A program made the position numbers and the translations under genes. The notes under the pieces are model-generated. The model was not told where the DNA came from. It ran no database searches and was given only the letters and a program-made list of their open reading frames with translations. This document shows, piece after piece, positions 48,473 to 61,761 of a stretch of DNA of 64,000 bases (position 1 is the first letter of the stretch; every line of letters begins with the position of its first letter). The stretch covers positions 47,147,030 to 47,211,029 of the forward strand of contig OX439128.1 in assembly GCA_949318235.1 (NCBI GenBank), in the 5' to 3' direction. The stretch comes from Ecdyonurus torrentis (taxonomy: Eukaryota; Arthropoda; Insecta; Ephemeroptera; Heptageniidae).

Positions 48473-49818
48473 ATGAAGTCTATACAGGTAAGTCACAAAT
48501 ACTAAAGGACTATTAAAAAATATAATTGATATTTTTTATCTACGTAAATAAATTACGTGCTTCAAGAAAAAAAAATTCTATGTACTTGAATAATAATATT
48601 TTACTTATAACAAGGTGGTTTCTGAAAGTGGTTAAAATATATACGTACTAATTAGTTACTGTAATATTATAAAGAAAAATCAGGAATACTTACACACGAT
48701 ATTTATTAACAATAGAGCTTTTTCATTTCTTTATTTCTAGAAAGTTACACGTTTCAGTGAAAAAATAAAATAAAATTATTTTCTATATTTGAAATGTATA
48801 TAAAGACAAAATTGAATTATAACATTCATGAACTCTATATTATTATTTCAATGTTCGATTAAAAATAAAATAATCATATATTAAGTTTACATAGTATAAA
48901 TATTAAATTTATATTACTTATATAATGGAAGAGTGATTATGTTTCTTGGTGGTCAACATAAATGGAATAAAATATTTATATATACATTAATTTTCAATTT
49001 CATAGTATATAATGCTTGTTATTTATTATTATTATTTTTTTTAAGCTATTACAATTACTTTTTCAACCGTCAATATTTTGTTCGTTCAATATATTTGCTC
49101 TCTTCAATACTGTACTTACTGATATGATATAAAAGTAAATATCATATTCATTACTCTTTATTGCAAATAAAGTACTACATGATAAATGGATATATTTTTT
49201 TGTATGATTCATGCTTGAGTTAAACTCTAAATCAATCATATGAAAATTGTTTGCTGTTCACACTTCTTGTTTATGTTTACTTGAATGACATTGATGTTAT
49301 GATTGAATTGAAATACATATCCATACAAAGAAGCCGCAACAGTACATGATAAATTGACCACATCTGTACGTGTTTGTATACAGGTAGTTGCAGTTGTAGC
49401 CCTGCTTATTGGCTTGACCGCGGCCGTGGAGAATTCAGAGTCACCAGATAAAAATAAAAGAAGTATCGGTGGCTATTATAGTGGCTATGGCACTGGCATT
49501 GGCCTCGGATATGGCGGGTACGGAGGGTATGGCGGGTATGGAGGATATGGTGGGTATGGAGGATATGGTGGGTATGGAGGATATGGGGGTTATGGGGGTT
49601 ATGGGGGTTATGGGGGATATGGAGGGTATGGGGGTTATGGATTAGGGTTAGGTGGTTTGGGGAATGGGGGTCTAGGATACGGAGGATTAGGGTATGGAGG
49701 TATCGGTCATGGAGGATACGGTGGTTATGGTTATTCAAGATATCTAGGATACTCAGGAAATGGATATAGAGGTGGATATGGAGGATATGGAATTTATGGA
49801 CGAAGTCTTTATGGATAG
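48473..49818 (+). CDS. Secreted (YGG)n KR precursor (family member 2)
   Basis: Exon 48473-48487 (MKSIQ), 896 bp phase-0 intron, exon 49384-49818; 149 residues. Signal peptide to about residue 19 (VVAVVALLIGLTAA), short acidic propeptide (VENSESPD) and KNKR at residues 28-31. The mature tail of 118 residues is almost only Gly and Tyr: GIGLGYGGYGG, then about a dozen YGG units, then GLGLGGLGNGGLGYGG and a Tyr/Arg-containing end (YRGGYGGYGIYGRSLYG). No cysteine. The repeat is encoded by 9-bp units (GGATATGGT-like) that should vary in number between individuals. The stop codon TAG at 49816 is directly followed by GTAAGT, a consensus donor, and then AATAAA at 49829. Confidence 0.87.
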
Positions 49819-49819
49819 G

Positions 49820-51880
49820 TAAGTAATCAATAAATTTTTAACTTAACTATATAACTATAATTTTTAACTATAAAGTAAACAACATATATAAACAAAGGCA
49901 ATATTAGAAATTTGCCAAAAAAAATATACATATAGAGCCACAATTCATATTGTACTACATTCCTTATACAGAAATATATAGTAAAGTAATAAATTATCAA
50001 TACTAGAAATACCGTTGATAAAAATTAATTATATGAATTAAAGTGTACACAATACATAAATATAGAAATGATAAATGTTTTCCTTATATGTATATTCATA
50101 TACATGTATTATGTTGTAGTAATATAACATATATATAGCAATAATGTTCTTTATTTAAATGGGTTAAAAACACCCACTTCTTATGTAAACAATGTCAAAA
50201 TTTCTATGTATTCTTTATATAATTTTTGCTTAAGTTTTATGGTTTTAGTACTTGATTTCGTAAAATTGAAAGTATATTTTATATCTTGTTTCGATTGATT
50301 CATCAAATTATTATTTTTCATGATAAAATGATAACCATAAATATAATAAAAGTTATACCATAATATTACTAATTTTATTACACAATTAGTAATGTTAAAA
50401 GCTTTTCATGTTATTAATATTACCATTATATCTGAAAATTTTGTGGTAATTGGCAATAAAATAAGATTGATTTCAAAACATTGAACGTTCACATTTTTTT
50501 TTTTTTTTTTTTTTTTTTAACCTGTAGGTACAATGAGCTTTATTGAAGTATACTGAAAAAACTAAAACTCCTTTTCTTTATTATATAATACATTTTTTTA
50601 AATAAATAAAATTAATGCTGTTATTATATTAATTAACAATTATACGTGACCTTGTTAGTTAGCTGAACATGTCATGTTTACCCACCACGACACTAAATTG
50701 TGACATTAACAACAAAAAAAGTCTCATTTTTTTAACCTTTGTTTCAGAAACATCCTGTGTCAACCTCCAAGAAATGACAGAAGAGAAAAAAAAATACAAA
50801 ATTTTCTTGACAATTGCCACTAAAAATCTTTTGTGACTTATAACTGTACCTTGCATAATAATAATAACAAAAAATACACTGATTATTTTTATCCTTGAAA
50901 AAAATGAATCTTTATGTATAAATTTTTTGTTATATGAAAAGTATTTTCCTATGTATGTTTTTTTTTACACTGCGTATGTTTCAGAACAAATAAATGAACG
51001 TAAAAAAATATTTGAATTATTGTCTTTTGTTTATTATAAATTTTCCTTTCACTCTCAAATCTCATAATTTTAAGCAGCATCAATTTTCGTTTTTTATATA
51101 ATATTTTTCAAAAAAAAAAAAAAATTAAATAAAAATAGTATAATATAGTTCAGATAATACTTAAAATTTTGTTTATTATTTGTTTACTTTAGAATTTGAC
51201 TTCCTTTCACGTTACATAATATTAAAGGCTTATTAAAATTATATAATAAAATTAAAATAATATTTATATCACAGGTTATTAACTTACTATAACTAAATGT
51301 TCAATATAATTATATAAAATAGCCTTAGGTCAGAAGGCAGAAGTTTCGTTTTTTTGCGGTCCACGCCCATAGTAACCAAAAACAGAATAAAAAAAACCAC
51401 GGAAACTTTCTCGATCATTTTATTTGGCACAAATATTGATGTAACAAGATGATGTTGTTTATTGAATATAATGGATTATAGATATTTAGAGTGATAATGT
51501 CTATAGGTAGAGGTTATAATTATTTAGTTGACCCTTATGTTAGGTCATGCGGTTGTTTATGTCAAGTCTAAATTGATGACAAGGGAGAAAAGAAGAAAGA
51601 AAGGAGGAGTCAGCCCCACGTGAACAACCTTGCATTTTTTTTTTTTTTTTTTTTTTTATTAAACAACCACCTGTGTGTGAAAATCATACACTGCAAAATA
51701 AAAAGAGGTGGGGTACTTTTTATCATTATCATGTCATAGTATATGATATAACCTGTTGTTCTTAAATATTATATGACAAATTTGAAAGTTTTTTTTTTCC
51801 CAGTGTAGTATTCTATCCCTCTTTTCATATATTTTTTTATCTAGATATAGAGGGAAGAAATATAAAAAAGAGAAGGGTTT
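49820..51880. other. Non-coding spacer
   Basis: 3' flank of the YGG gene and 5' flank of the next gene. Poly-T runs at 50495-50518 and 51637-51658 are the only structure seen; no gene is supported. Confidence 0.55.
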
Positions 51881-51886
51881 TTAGAG

Positions 51887-51894
51887 TATATAAG
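51887..51894 (+). promoter_or_regulatory. TATA box (TATATAAG)
   Basis: TATATAAG 60 bp before the start codon; TCAGCATCAGCT at 51917-51928 gives initiator-like CA(G) positions at the right distance. Confidence 0.7.
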
Positions 51895-51946
51895 TTTGCA
51901 GTTGTCGTATGTTTGTCAGCATCAGCTAAACATTCAAACAAGCAAC

Positions 51947-53410
51947 ATGAAGGTCCTGGTAAGTTACGTGATGGTGAAGCAGTTCAGTAACTTTTTAATT
52001 GTTACTTGATGGAGAACAAGTTATTATATTACATAAAATTTGAATATAGTGAAAAGTGAATACATATAACCCAACCCGTAAGATTGATATCAATCTGAAA
52101 TTTTCATTAAATCTCTTTAAAATTGATGAGAGTTATTTGACTATATTATCAGTGACATATCTTAATTTAATAGTCATTTTGTGAATTTATTTAAATTCTA
52201 TTTAATAACAGCTATTTGGTCTGCCTTTTGAAGTTTCTAAAACATTTCAGAATTAAATTTTTCTTCGTTTATTTAGTGGTTCTCTAAAATAATCTACGTT
52301 TTTTTTAATTATAAAAAATAGTGATTCATTAACGAAAAGTAAAATTTTAATATTATATTATCAAATGACATAACAGTATATAATGTCTTAATGTATTTTT
52401 TCTGTTCAAAGTTATGTAATGACATTAATGATGACATTAATTTATTATATCAGTTCCGCATCGTTAATTTAATTTATGTCTTTCTGTTGATCTATTCCTA
52501 ACTCATCACTTAAAAAACAACAACTTACGATGTGGTATTATTACTACTTTTTGTTGGTGAAAATGTCATGAAAATTACAAATCACGGAATGTCACAACTA
52601 AATGATATGTTTCTCATTTCACACTCGCTTGAAACAAGTCTTCTTTTACAACAATGCGTGACTTTATATATTTTGAAAAGTGATATTTACTGAATCATGA
52701 GAATACCACAAAAGATTTTCGCTCAGTGTCCTATATTTTACAAAAATATCAATATTAATATCACGATTTTTAAATTTTGTTTTAATGTGTTAACTTTTGT
52801 TTTACAGGCTATTGTTATGTGCGCCGTCGCTATGGCTGCTGCCGTAGAGGAGAAACAACCCGAGAAACGCGGAGTTGTCGGTGTTGGTTACGGAATCGGT
52901 GGTGTAGGATACGGTACCGGATTAGGACAATCCGGACTGGGATACTCTAGTGGTCTTGGTTACGGTTCCGGAGGTTTAGGATACGGACGTGGAATCGGCT
53001 ATGGACAAGGTGCCGGACTTCTGTCCTCTTCTGTTGGACTTGGATATGGAGGTCTTGGTTACAGCCGTGGATATGGTGCTGGATACAACGTTGCTCATGC
53101 TCCCAGAGTTGTCTCTTCTGGTTATGGATTAGGCGGACTTGGATATGGTTCCAATCTTGGATACAGCAGTGGACTTGGATATAGCAGCGGACTCGGCTAC
53201 GGAAGCGGAATCGGCTACGGCAGTGGAATCAGCTACGGAAGCGGACTCGGCTACAGCAGTGGACTCGGCTACGGCAGTGGTCTTGGCTATGGTTCAGGAT
53301 ACGGTAGCCGTCTGGGATACTCCGGACTTGGAGGATATGCCGGTGGTCTTGGAGGACATGGATTAGGTCTTGGCTATGGAGCTGGACTTGGAGGAGCTTA
53401 CCACGGTTAA
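51947..53410 (+). CDS. Secreted Gly/Tyr/Ser/Leu-rich KR precursor (family member 3)
   Basis: Exon 51947-51958 (MKVL), 849 bp phase-0 intron, exon 52808-53410; 204 residues, the longest of the group. Signal peptide to about residue 16 (AIVMCAVAMAAA), acidic propeptide VEEKQP and EKR at 23-25. The tail is built from hexapeptide units of the type GLGYSS / GLGYGS / GIGYGS, with one non-repetitive break (YNVAHAPRVVSSGYG) near the middle, and ends GLGGAYHG. Regular spacing of Tyr suits cross-linked or beta-type structural protein. The nucleotide repeats are about 18 bp (GGACTCGGCTACGGCAGT). AATAAA at 53577. Confidence 0.87.
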
Positions 53411-54983
53411 TTATTTAAATTAAAAGATAATACCAGAAATATATAATTTCACTTATTATTGTTAATAAATTGTATATTTTTAAATTATTATCTAAAAACT
53501 ATGAATCTGTAATTATGTATAGAAATGTTAGAGTATCAAAATTTTCTCAATGTCTCTACACAATCTTGTATAAAAAAATAAAACCTACTTCTTTTATAAC
53601 AATTTAACCTTTTTATTTCCTAACATGCTATATACTTAAAATGATAATATTACATCCTTCGTATTGGCATGTGTATATAACTATGAGAACTTAGAAAACT
53701 AAGCTCTTTCAATTTAACATAATATAGATATTACTTTTATTACTGTAATACTACTTACTAGTTAAAAAGAAGATAGTGAATACCTAATATCTAAAGAAGA
53801 TAAAGGTAACAAATTTTCTGCATTAAATTATTTATACTTCATTTATAAAATAACAAATATAATTTCTTCACAAAGTTGAGTCTGAAAAAAAAAAAAAAAA
53901 AAAACAAAAAAAAAAACGCATAACTCTTCATTTTCGTTACACACACATCACATTATTTCATTTAAGAAGATTTTTTTTAATTGTACATAAAGTGGATGGT
54001 GCCCGTTAAAAATACAAAAACATTAACTTTTTATATTGCATATAGTGAAGAAATTTTTGTCTCTTATTATTTCTATTATGCAACAGATTGTAATTAAAAA
54101 AAAAAGGACGTTATAAATTAAAATGAGAAAGCTGTGTTGTAAAATAGTAACTAGACCAAATACATCAAAGTTCTTAAGTAAGTTTTTAAGTGAGGACAAT
54201 TAATAAAAATATAAATAATTTAAGAGACACTATGTAGCATAATTATATATGTATGTAGCATAATTAGAAACCACTTTTAATACAATAATGAGAAAATATT
54301 GATGGAATACATAAAAAAGGATAAAACATATGATAGAAGGAAAATAAGTTGTTTTTTGTTTTTGTTTTTGTTTTAACTTGTACAACGTATATTTATCAGA
54401 ATTTTTTTTCAATATTTTTTTCATTGATTTTATAACTTCAAATCAGTTAGTAAATTTAAGGAAATTTGCAAATCATTGTCAACAATTTCATCTGAGGAGA
54501 AAAATAACTTTAATTACTTACATGCCCATCACCACTTTCAACAAAAAATTTAAAATTGTTATGTTTATAAATGAACATAACAAATTAGACTTCCAAACAG
54601 CGACAATGAAGATCAAATAAAATGAATTGAAATTAGAGTTTAAATTTGTTACTTTTTATAGCCAATGAAAAGTGGTTAAATTTTAGTCATGTTTGAAAAT
54701 AAAATTAAATAGGACTAATTGGCAAATTTTATGTGATTAAAATTAAATATGCATGCAAAAGTTGACAAAAATCGGTTTGGAAATAAGAAAACATAAAATG
54801 TATTTTTTATTTTATAGTTTTTATTAATGATTGTTATTTTCCCTTTAATTTTTAGTTCTAGGGTAGGATTAGCTTGATTTCATATACCAAATAAATAATT
54901 TATTTTTAATTGTCTTTTAAACATATGCTGTTTAATAAAAATGTTATGCATAATATTATGTATAATATTATAATATTAATTCC

Positions 54984-54985
<2 letters not shown>

Positions 54986-55023
<38 letters not shown>
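54986..55023. repeat. (CT)n microsatellite
   Basis: CT repeats of about 38 bp. Confidence 0.9.
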
Positions 55024-55026
<3 letters not shown>

Positions 55027-55616
55027 CCCCTCTTACTTGATTTTAACCTGCATCGAACGTGCAGATCTAAAAGCTGAATAAGACAACAACTCAACACGTG
55101 ATAAATTATTCACCACTCTTTGTCTTATTCAGTAAATTCAATGCAATAAAAAAACCTTACTTTCAAAAATCATCTTAAAATATCCTTTACACGGAGGAAA
55201 GATTTTTGTCAAAAAAATGAAACACATGTCTTTATTAAAAGCTATAAATATGTGTATAAAAAATTTATATTCAATGCTAGACTTTATTATTGAATTATTG
55301 TTGTTTTTTTCTGTTTATTTAATTATATCACTCATAATTCTGCTTTATAGTTATTTCAATTTTGTTCTTAACATTTACTCTTACTAATTGACTGAATGCA
55401 TGCAGGTGGTTGTGTTAATTGGCTGTTAAAACGATAAAAAAAATTGTTATAGCTAAGAACAATGAAACAATTTACTTACTTGTTAATTCACATTAGATTG
55501 CGTAAGATTTTTAATAAAAAAAAAACTTTACAAGAAAGCATTTTTATTAAACTATAGTATAATATACATTTTCTTTACAACTTAAAATTGTTTTATTTTT
55601 TCAATATGTAGTATAT

Positions 55617-55955
55617 TTAAAGGCATATAAAACATGTAATAACATGTTCTTTTCTTTAACACAAAATAGGATCTACAAAACTGATGATAATTTTTACCAG
55701 AATGTAAATGTGGCCCCACAAGAGAGCGTAAGAAGCCTGTAAAGTATGCAATTTGCGTGAATATTTCTGTTTATGACGTCAGAAACAGGCAAAAAATAGT
55801 ATAAAAATGTTGTGCGGGTTGCATAAATTAAAATTTTCTGATCACGGCTACGGCGCTACAGTTGGGGTTTGAGACCAATTAATGTTATTTATGTAAGTCC
55901 CATCAAGTGTTTTGTGATATAAATGCTAATGTTTTCATGTTGTCTATGCCTTTAA
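55617..55955. mobile_element. TTAA MITE, second family, copy 2
   Basis: TTAA at both ends. Termini are AGGCATATAAAACATG and the complement of CATGTTGTCTATGCCT. The body matches 35934-36255 (for example TGATAATTTTTACCAGAATG, TTTTCTGATCACGGCTACGG, TTATGTAAGTCCCATCAAGT). The ends resemble the AGGCGTAGAACA termini of the foldback family. Confidence 0.75.
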
Positions 55956-56733
55956 CATTTTTAAAATATATTATATTCAATTAGCTTTGAAAAGAATGTA
56001 AAAAATGTTTGAAATATAATTGTAAAGTGTGAATTTTAAGTTAAAAAACACATGAAACATTACATAGTATTACACCTTTATAATGAGGCCCTGAATATAA
56101 TAATTTAAAACAAAAAGATTATACTTACAATTGTGATCTCTGACCTTTTTTGCGGCGAGACTAAAATTACCATACAACGCTGTACACATTTTGAAAAACT
56201 TTTATTTGTATACAATCCTAGATCCCACGTCCTTTTTTTTTTTTTTTTTTTTTTATTATATATATTTTTTTTTTTTCTAGTTTGTCCTTAACTCTGAATT
56301 TTCCTCACGCATTACTAGCCATGGTCGCATGTGTATCTTATCATTATTTTATAATAAGCTGTTATCATTTAGGAAGTTAAAGAAATATTATTAACAAATC
56401 CAGATTCTAAATATACGCAAAAATTTAAATGTAACCTTGAGTTATTTTTAATATTTTTATGACTATAATTGTTTTGTTTTCTCATATATATTTGTTTCTA
56501 ATGAAGAATAAAACTTCAAATTTTAGAGCCAATTATTTTTAATTGTTTTTTTATTATAATAAAGACACCGGAACAGTCATTGTAGGGGAAAAAATCATAA
56601 CTTAACTATAAAAGCTATGCACTTTTTAAAATAAATTTTTTGTTAGTAAATAAAGATTGCTAATTTGTTTTAAAAACAAGCGCAGGGTAACGAATAACTG
56701 CTGAATAGATAATTATATAAACAAACATAATAA

Positions 56734-56936
<203 letters not shown>

Positions 56937-57419
56937 TACTATATAAACAGATAAATATAAATAGATAAATCCATTATTATTATTGTGCAGTAAATTTGAG
57001 TACTTAAATTAGCGGAACTAATTAACATACGATGTTGACACGCTAGGTGTACACTGAGTTACGTTGCGTATATATGTAGTCCTATATAATATGTAGGTAG
57101 GTAAATAAGTAATAATATCATATAACTTCTTCATAAAGCCACGACCTTGTGTCAATAAAGACCTCGTAATTCTAGAAAACTGCGTAACAAAAGGAGAAAT
57201 CTTACGAATAAAATGAAAATAATGTCTCATAATATATGACTATGACATGTTGCGAACTATATAACAAGTAAAAGGGAACCCCCTATAGAGATTCAGGAAG
57301 GAAATGTTTTGTAGCTGAAAAAAAAAAATCACATAATAATGTTTAACCTATTGACCAAATATAATATAACGCAATGAGATGTAAATACAAAAAGTGAAAT
57401 TAACACTTTTAGGGTAGAG

Positions 57420-57427
57420 TATAAAAA
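57420..57427 (+). promoter_or_regulatory. TATA box (TATAAAAA)
   Basis: TATAAAAA 56 bp before the start codon of the next family member. Confidence 0.7.
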
Positions 57428-57475
57428 GCATTGTCATCTAAGAACCGTTATCCATTTGCCAAAACTTGAGCAGAA

Positions 57476-58319
57476 ATGAAGCTTCAAGTAAGTACTTTCT
57501 TTGTGTGTGTGTATAGGAAAAAAAATCATTTCTATAGTTTTTAAATATAAAACTATTAACAATACAAAATTGTTGAGCTGTCTCATGCTAATATAACTTA
57601 ATTTGTGACGCATGTTAATGCTTGAAATGCAAATTATCTTGATTCAAAATTTTTTATATTGAAAACTTGAAATTGAAAGTAATTTTATTAAAATGTCAGT
57701 AACTTTTTATTTTTATTAAATTTATAATAATAACTTTATTACATTATGTATTTATTTCTTACGTATCAACAGCATAAATGTAATATTATACCTTATATTT
57801 TAAAATTATTATTCAAAGAACGAGTGAGTCAAAATTACTTACGCAAAACATCATAAACAAGTTGTTTAGTACTTGATGAAATTACATCAAAGAATTTTCT
57901 TAACGCCTTTTATAATTAAGTAATTACTGTAAAGAGAATAAATTATGAGCTATAATTTCTGTGTAAATTTTTGTTAAGTTAAAATTTTAACCAGTTTGTC
58001 TATGCAAATTTAAATTGTACAGGAAGGAAACGGTACTAATTTTGTTCTGTGTCAATTTCAGCTTTTTGTGGTTCTTGTCCTGATGGCCGTATGCGTGTTT
58101 GCTGCGGAGCCTCAAGGCATTGCTAAAACTCCACAAAAACGAGGACTTGGCTTTGGGTTTGGATATGGAGGATTTGGCTACGGAGGACCGTATTTTGGAG
58201 CACTAAGATTTGGCTATGGTAGTCTCCATCACGGCTACGGAGGTTACGGAGGTTACGGAGGATATGGAGGACACGGATTCTATCCTTATTCAGGATTTGG
58301 CTTTGGAGGAATTTATTAA
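57476..58319 (+). CDS. Secreted Gly/Phe/Tyr-rich KR precursor (family member 4)
   Basis: Exon 57476-57487 (MKLQ), 574 bp phase-0 intron, exon 58062-58319; 89 residues. Signal peptide to about residue 18 (LFVVLVLMAVCVFA), propeptide AEPQGIAKTPQ and KR at 30-31. The 58-residue tail reads GLGFGFGYGGFGYGG, an insertion with PYFGALRFGYGSLHHGY, four GYGG-type units, and GFGFGGIY at the end. The signal-propeptide junction (FAAEPQ) is nearly the same as in the gene at 61762, marking these two as the closest paralogues. AATAAA at 58345. Confidence 0.87.
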
Positions 58320-59901
58320 TGATGAATGATAAAAAGTTACAAAAAATAAAATTCTTTTTCTACTTCTTAAACTTTGAGTTCATTTTTTTTTATATATCCT
58401 ATTTATTTATTATGAGTTTTTTTTTTCATATGCTAACAAATTAATTACGAGTCAGAACACCGATGGAATAAGTAATCAATTTAATATAATTAATTTAAAT
58501 TTCTTAATTATTTATTGTTTAGTTTAATTAACTTTTAAACAACTAATTTAACATGTAGTAATTAAACTAAAATGATTTAATGAAATTTAAGTGGCTTTGA
58601 AATGATTTATCAATTAAAATCTTAGATCATGCAGATATACAAGTGTTAATTCATTACACAATTTTTTTCTTTCATATATTTTAATATTTAAAAAAAAAAA
58701 TTGCAAAATATTTATATTACATAATTAAAAAATTAGCATTAAATTTGCTTAGAGATTAAGTTCAGTTATAAGCAAGGCATTCATTAAAATTTTTAAAAGA
58801 AAAATTATATTGCAACTTATACAGAGAGAATAAGTATAAAGAACAAAAGTAATTGTTTTTAATGCAAAAACAATGAAATAACAGTCCTTGGATTAAATCA
58901 CGAATTACTCCCAAGATAAAAGCGTTATGTGAATTTACGCAAGGTCCATATTATTTGATTCTTATTCTGAATTATATTTAATATTAGTTATTATTAAAAA
59001 AAAAAAAAAAAAGAAGAAAAAAAAAGAGCCATTCTTTAAATTAAAAAAAAAAAAAAAATGCTGTATTTCAATACAACTTAATTTTCTTTAAGAAACTACT
59101 ACTTATAATGCAAACATAATTTTATAAAATTATTATTTAAATATAATAATCTTACAATCGTGGTAAACAAATAAACAAACAAAACATACTATATATAGCA
59201 AAGGCTACTGTTTTCAAATGATAGTGAAGAGAAATTAAAAGTAAATTTAATGGATTTAATCTTCTAAATTGATATAAATCGGATAGTGAAGTAATGTTTT
59301 TCTATTTTATTATTATTTTACACTTAAAAAGTGTATATCAAGACACGCGCAATATATTTTGTATGTTGTATAATCATGATAGTAAATAGAAATTAAGACT
59401 AAAACTTCTATGATAAAATATCAGAGAAGCATAAAAAAAATATCCCTATTATTACAATCTTTGTAAAGGAGATAAATATGAAATGCTTTGCATTGTTTAG
59501 ATATTTTCCCCAATCTAAACTACTGTATATGAAAATTAATTAAGTTACAAAATTGTAATATTTTTGCAAATTAAGTTAATTAGTAAAAAAAAAAATGATA
59601 TTTTTATTTTATTATAGTAGTTATTGTTGATACAATCCTTCTAATCATTCTACAGAATCACACAGTTTATTTTTTGTTTACTTTGCAATAAAAATCACAC
59701 TTCCCTTTAAAAATGTTTGTATTTTCGTTTTGAAAAAAACAAACAAAAAAACAAAAAACATAGCTTACTTCTACTATTTTTGATGCAAAATTGAAATAAA
59801 TTGTTATTTTCCACTTTTTAATAATTTGTCTACCTCCCCCTAGTAATAAAGTACAATTTTTAGATAATTTTTTATTTAAAAATAAGCCATAATTAAAAAT
59901 C

Positions 59902-59937
<36 letters not shown>

Positions 59938-61680
59938 GCTTTTTTTATAATTTAAATTCAAAGTTTAATGACGTACCTGTAAAAGTAAAGTTTATAATAT
60001 AAATATAATTATATGTATATTGTACAGTTACAACTCCGCAAAATATTTTATTACATACAAATCCAGTTTTTATAATTTGATAATATATGCAAATTTATAT
60101 AAAACTTGTTACTTAATACCTGTCACGAAATGACAGTCAAGGAATACAATGCGACGTTTTATTATATAACAATGAAAATTTATTTATGTCATACTTATCA
60201 AAATCACATCATTAACTTTCTTTAAAGTAATTTATGTGTTTATTTTGTTATGCAAAGAACAAAAAAAAAAAAATGAACTTTATGTATGCATATAAAAAAT
60301 AAACTATCGGAAATTTTAGAAAAAATTATTTAACCTTCAAGGACACAATAGTTTGAGTTACTTTTTTAGAGATTATTGTTTAGTTGTTTTTGTTTCCTTG
60401 TTATTGTTAAAAAAAACATAGTATAATAAAAATAAACATAAAAAAAAATTATAATAATAAAATAAACAGTACAACAAAATTAAAACATTTAATCAATAAA
60501 AAATATTATTTTTTAAATATATAATATTATATATTATAAGTTAAGTACACCAAATGTGTAAAATATATAATATTAGCTCAATGCTTGAATATGAATAGGG
60601 TATATGCGCATGATGACTCTGAATGCGCTTCGACGTCATACTGGAGCAATGAATAAAATTCCTCAGCAAAGGACAAACATGGTTTTTGGCTATTTTCTTA
60701 AGATTTTTTTTTTTCGCCTTTACTTGAAAACCTAATATAATTTGTTAAGAGCATCAATCTCAAAAATATTACTAAAGTATTTTTAAACTGGCAAAATGTG
60801 TCATTTTCTCATCATACAGGTTCATGTTATTTAGTGCTCACATAAGGCGTCGACTTGCATATGAATGCAACTACCTTATATGTATATGACGTAACTTTAG
60901 TAAAATAAATTTCTCATTTTACAAAAAAATAAAATAAAAATACTGCTACGAAACAGGATGTATTTCCAGATAAATTGCATTTGAATTGCATTAAAAGTTC
61001 ATTAAAAAGTGTTTTTTTTTTTTTTTTTTTTTTTATTATTCTTGATTTTTTCCCTAAATTGTTTGGTGTTAAAACTGCTCTAATTTCTTGAGTTTTACAT
61101 GAAGTCTTAATTGACATCAAGTTCACATGTATAAATTACAACATCTCCTTCCAAACAGAAAAGCGTTGTCACGTTATTAAAACGCGTTAATCGTTGACGC
61201 AGCAGGCGACTAATTACTGCACAACAATCACAAACAATCACAATGTGTTTTTGTATCCATTTAAACTTAAATTAAGTTTTTGTATTGAAAAAATAAATGA
61301 ATATTAAAGTACTTCACTTTGTAAGCCCAAGGTAACTAAATACAGAAATATCCCTAAATTTTGTGATAATTTATTTTTCCTATATATTTTTTTATCTCTA
61401 GTATCTAGATAATATTGGATGGTTAAAGAAGACGAAAAAAGAAGAAAAAATTTATATGATATTATCACGATCATTTTTATGATTATTTTTTTGCATAATT
61501 TTGAAGTCTTTGCGACCCTGATGGAGAGAAGTGGTGGGAAAAAAAATAAAAAATAAAACATGCGTGTGTATAACTCAGGGGGGTACAAGCCAAAGGACAC
61601 GGGCCACAGGATACCGCATTGCGGCGAGTGCGGCAAAAACAACGAGAGTGTTGCAAGAGGTGGGTGGCTAGCTTCAACTA
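58320..61680. other. Non-coding spacer
   Basis: No gene found. It includes (A)n-rich stretches near 58990-59060, an (AT)n array at 59906-59935, TA-type MITE copy E and poly-T at 61013-61034. A GC-richer block at 61560-61690 directly precedes the next gene and is probably its promoter. Confidence 0.55.
60595..60880. mobile_element. TA-type MITE family, copy E
   Basis: Starts TAGGGTATATGCGCATGATG, contains CTTCGACGTCATACTGGAGC and CCTCAGCAAAGGACAAAC, ends AAGGCGTCGACTTGCATATG ... CTACCTTATA. Same orientation as copy A. Confidence 0.7.
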
Positions 61681-61684
61681 GGGG

Positions 61685-61692
61685 TATATAAG
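61685..61692 (+). promoter_or_regulatory. TATA box (TATATAAG) with initiator TCAGTT
   Basis: TATATAAG at 61685 and TCAGTT at 61718-61723, the arthropod initiator sequence at about the expected distance. The start codon is 77 bp from the TATA box. Confidence 0.75.
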
Positions 61693-61761
61693 ACAGTAGT
61701 GAGGCATGCTCTGGTCATCAGTTCTCGTCTACAGACACACAACTGAACTTCTTCACGCAAC

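Noticed and set aside
49406..49738. His/Asn-rich minus-strand frame over the YGG repeat
   Set aside because: Mirror of the repeat; no promoter, start or splice support on that strand.
61304..61677. Two overlapping minus-strand frames upstream of the last gene
   Set aside because: They overlap the GC-rich promoter of the plus-strand gene and show no exon signals.
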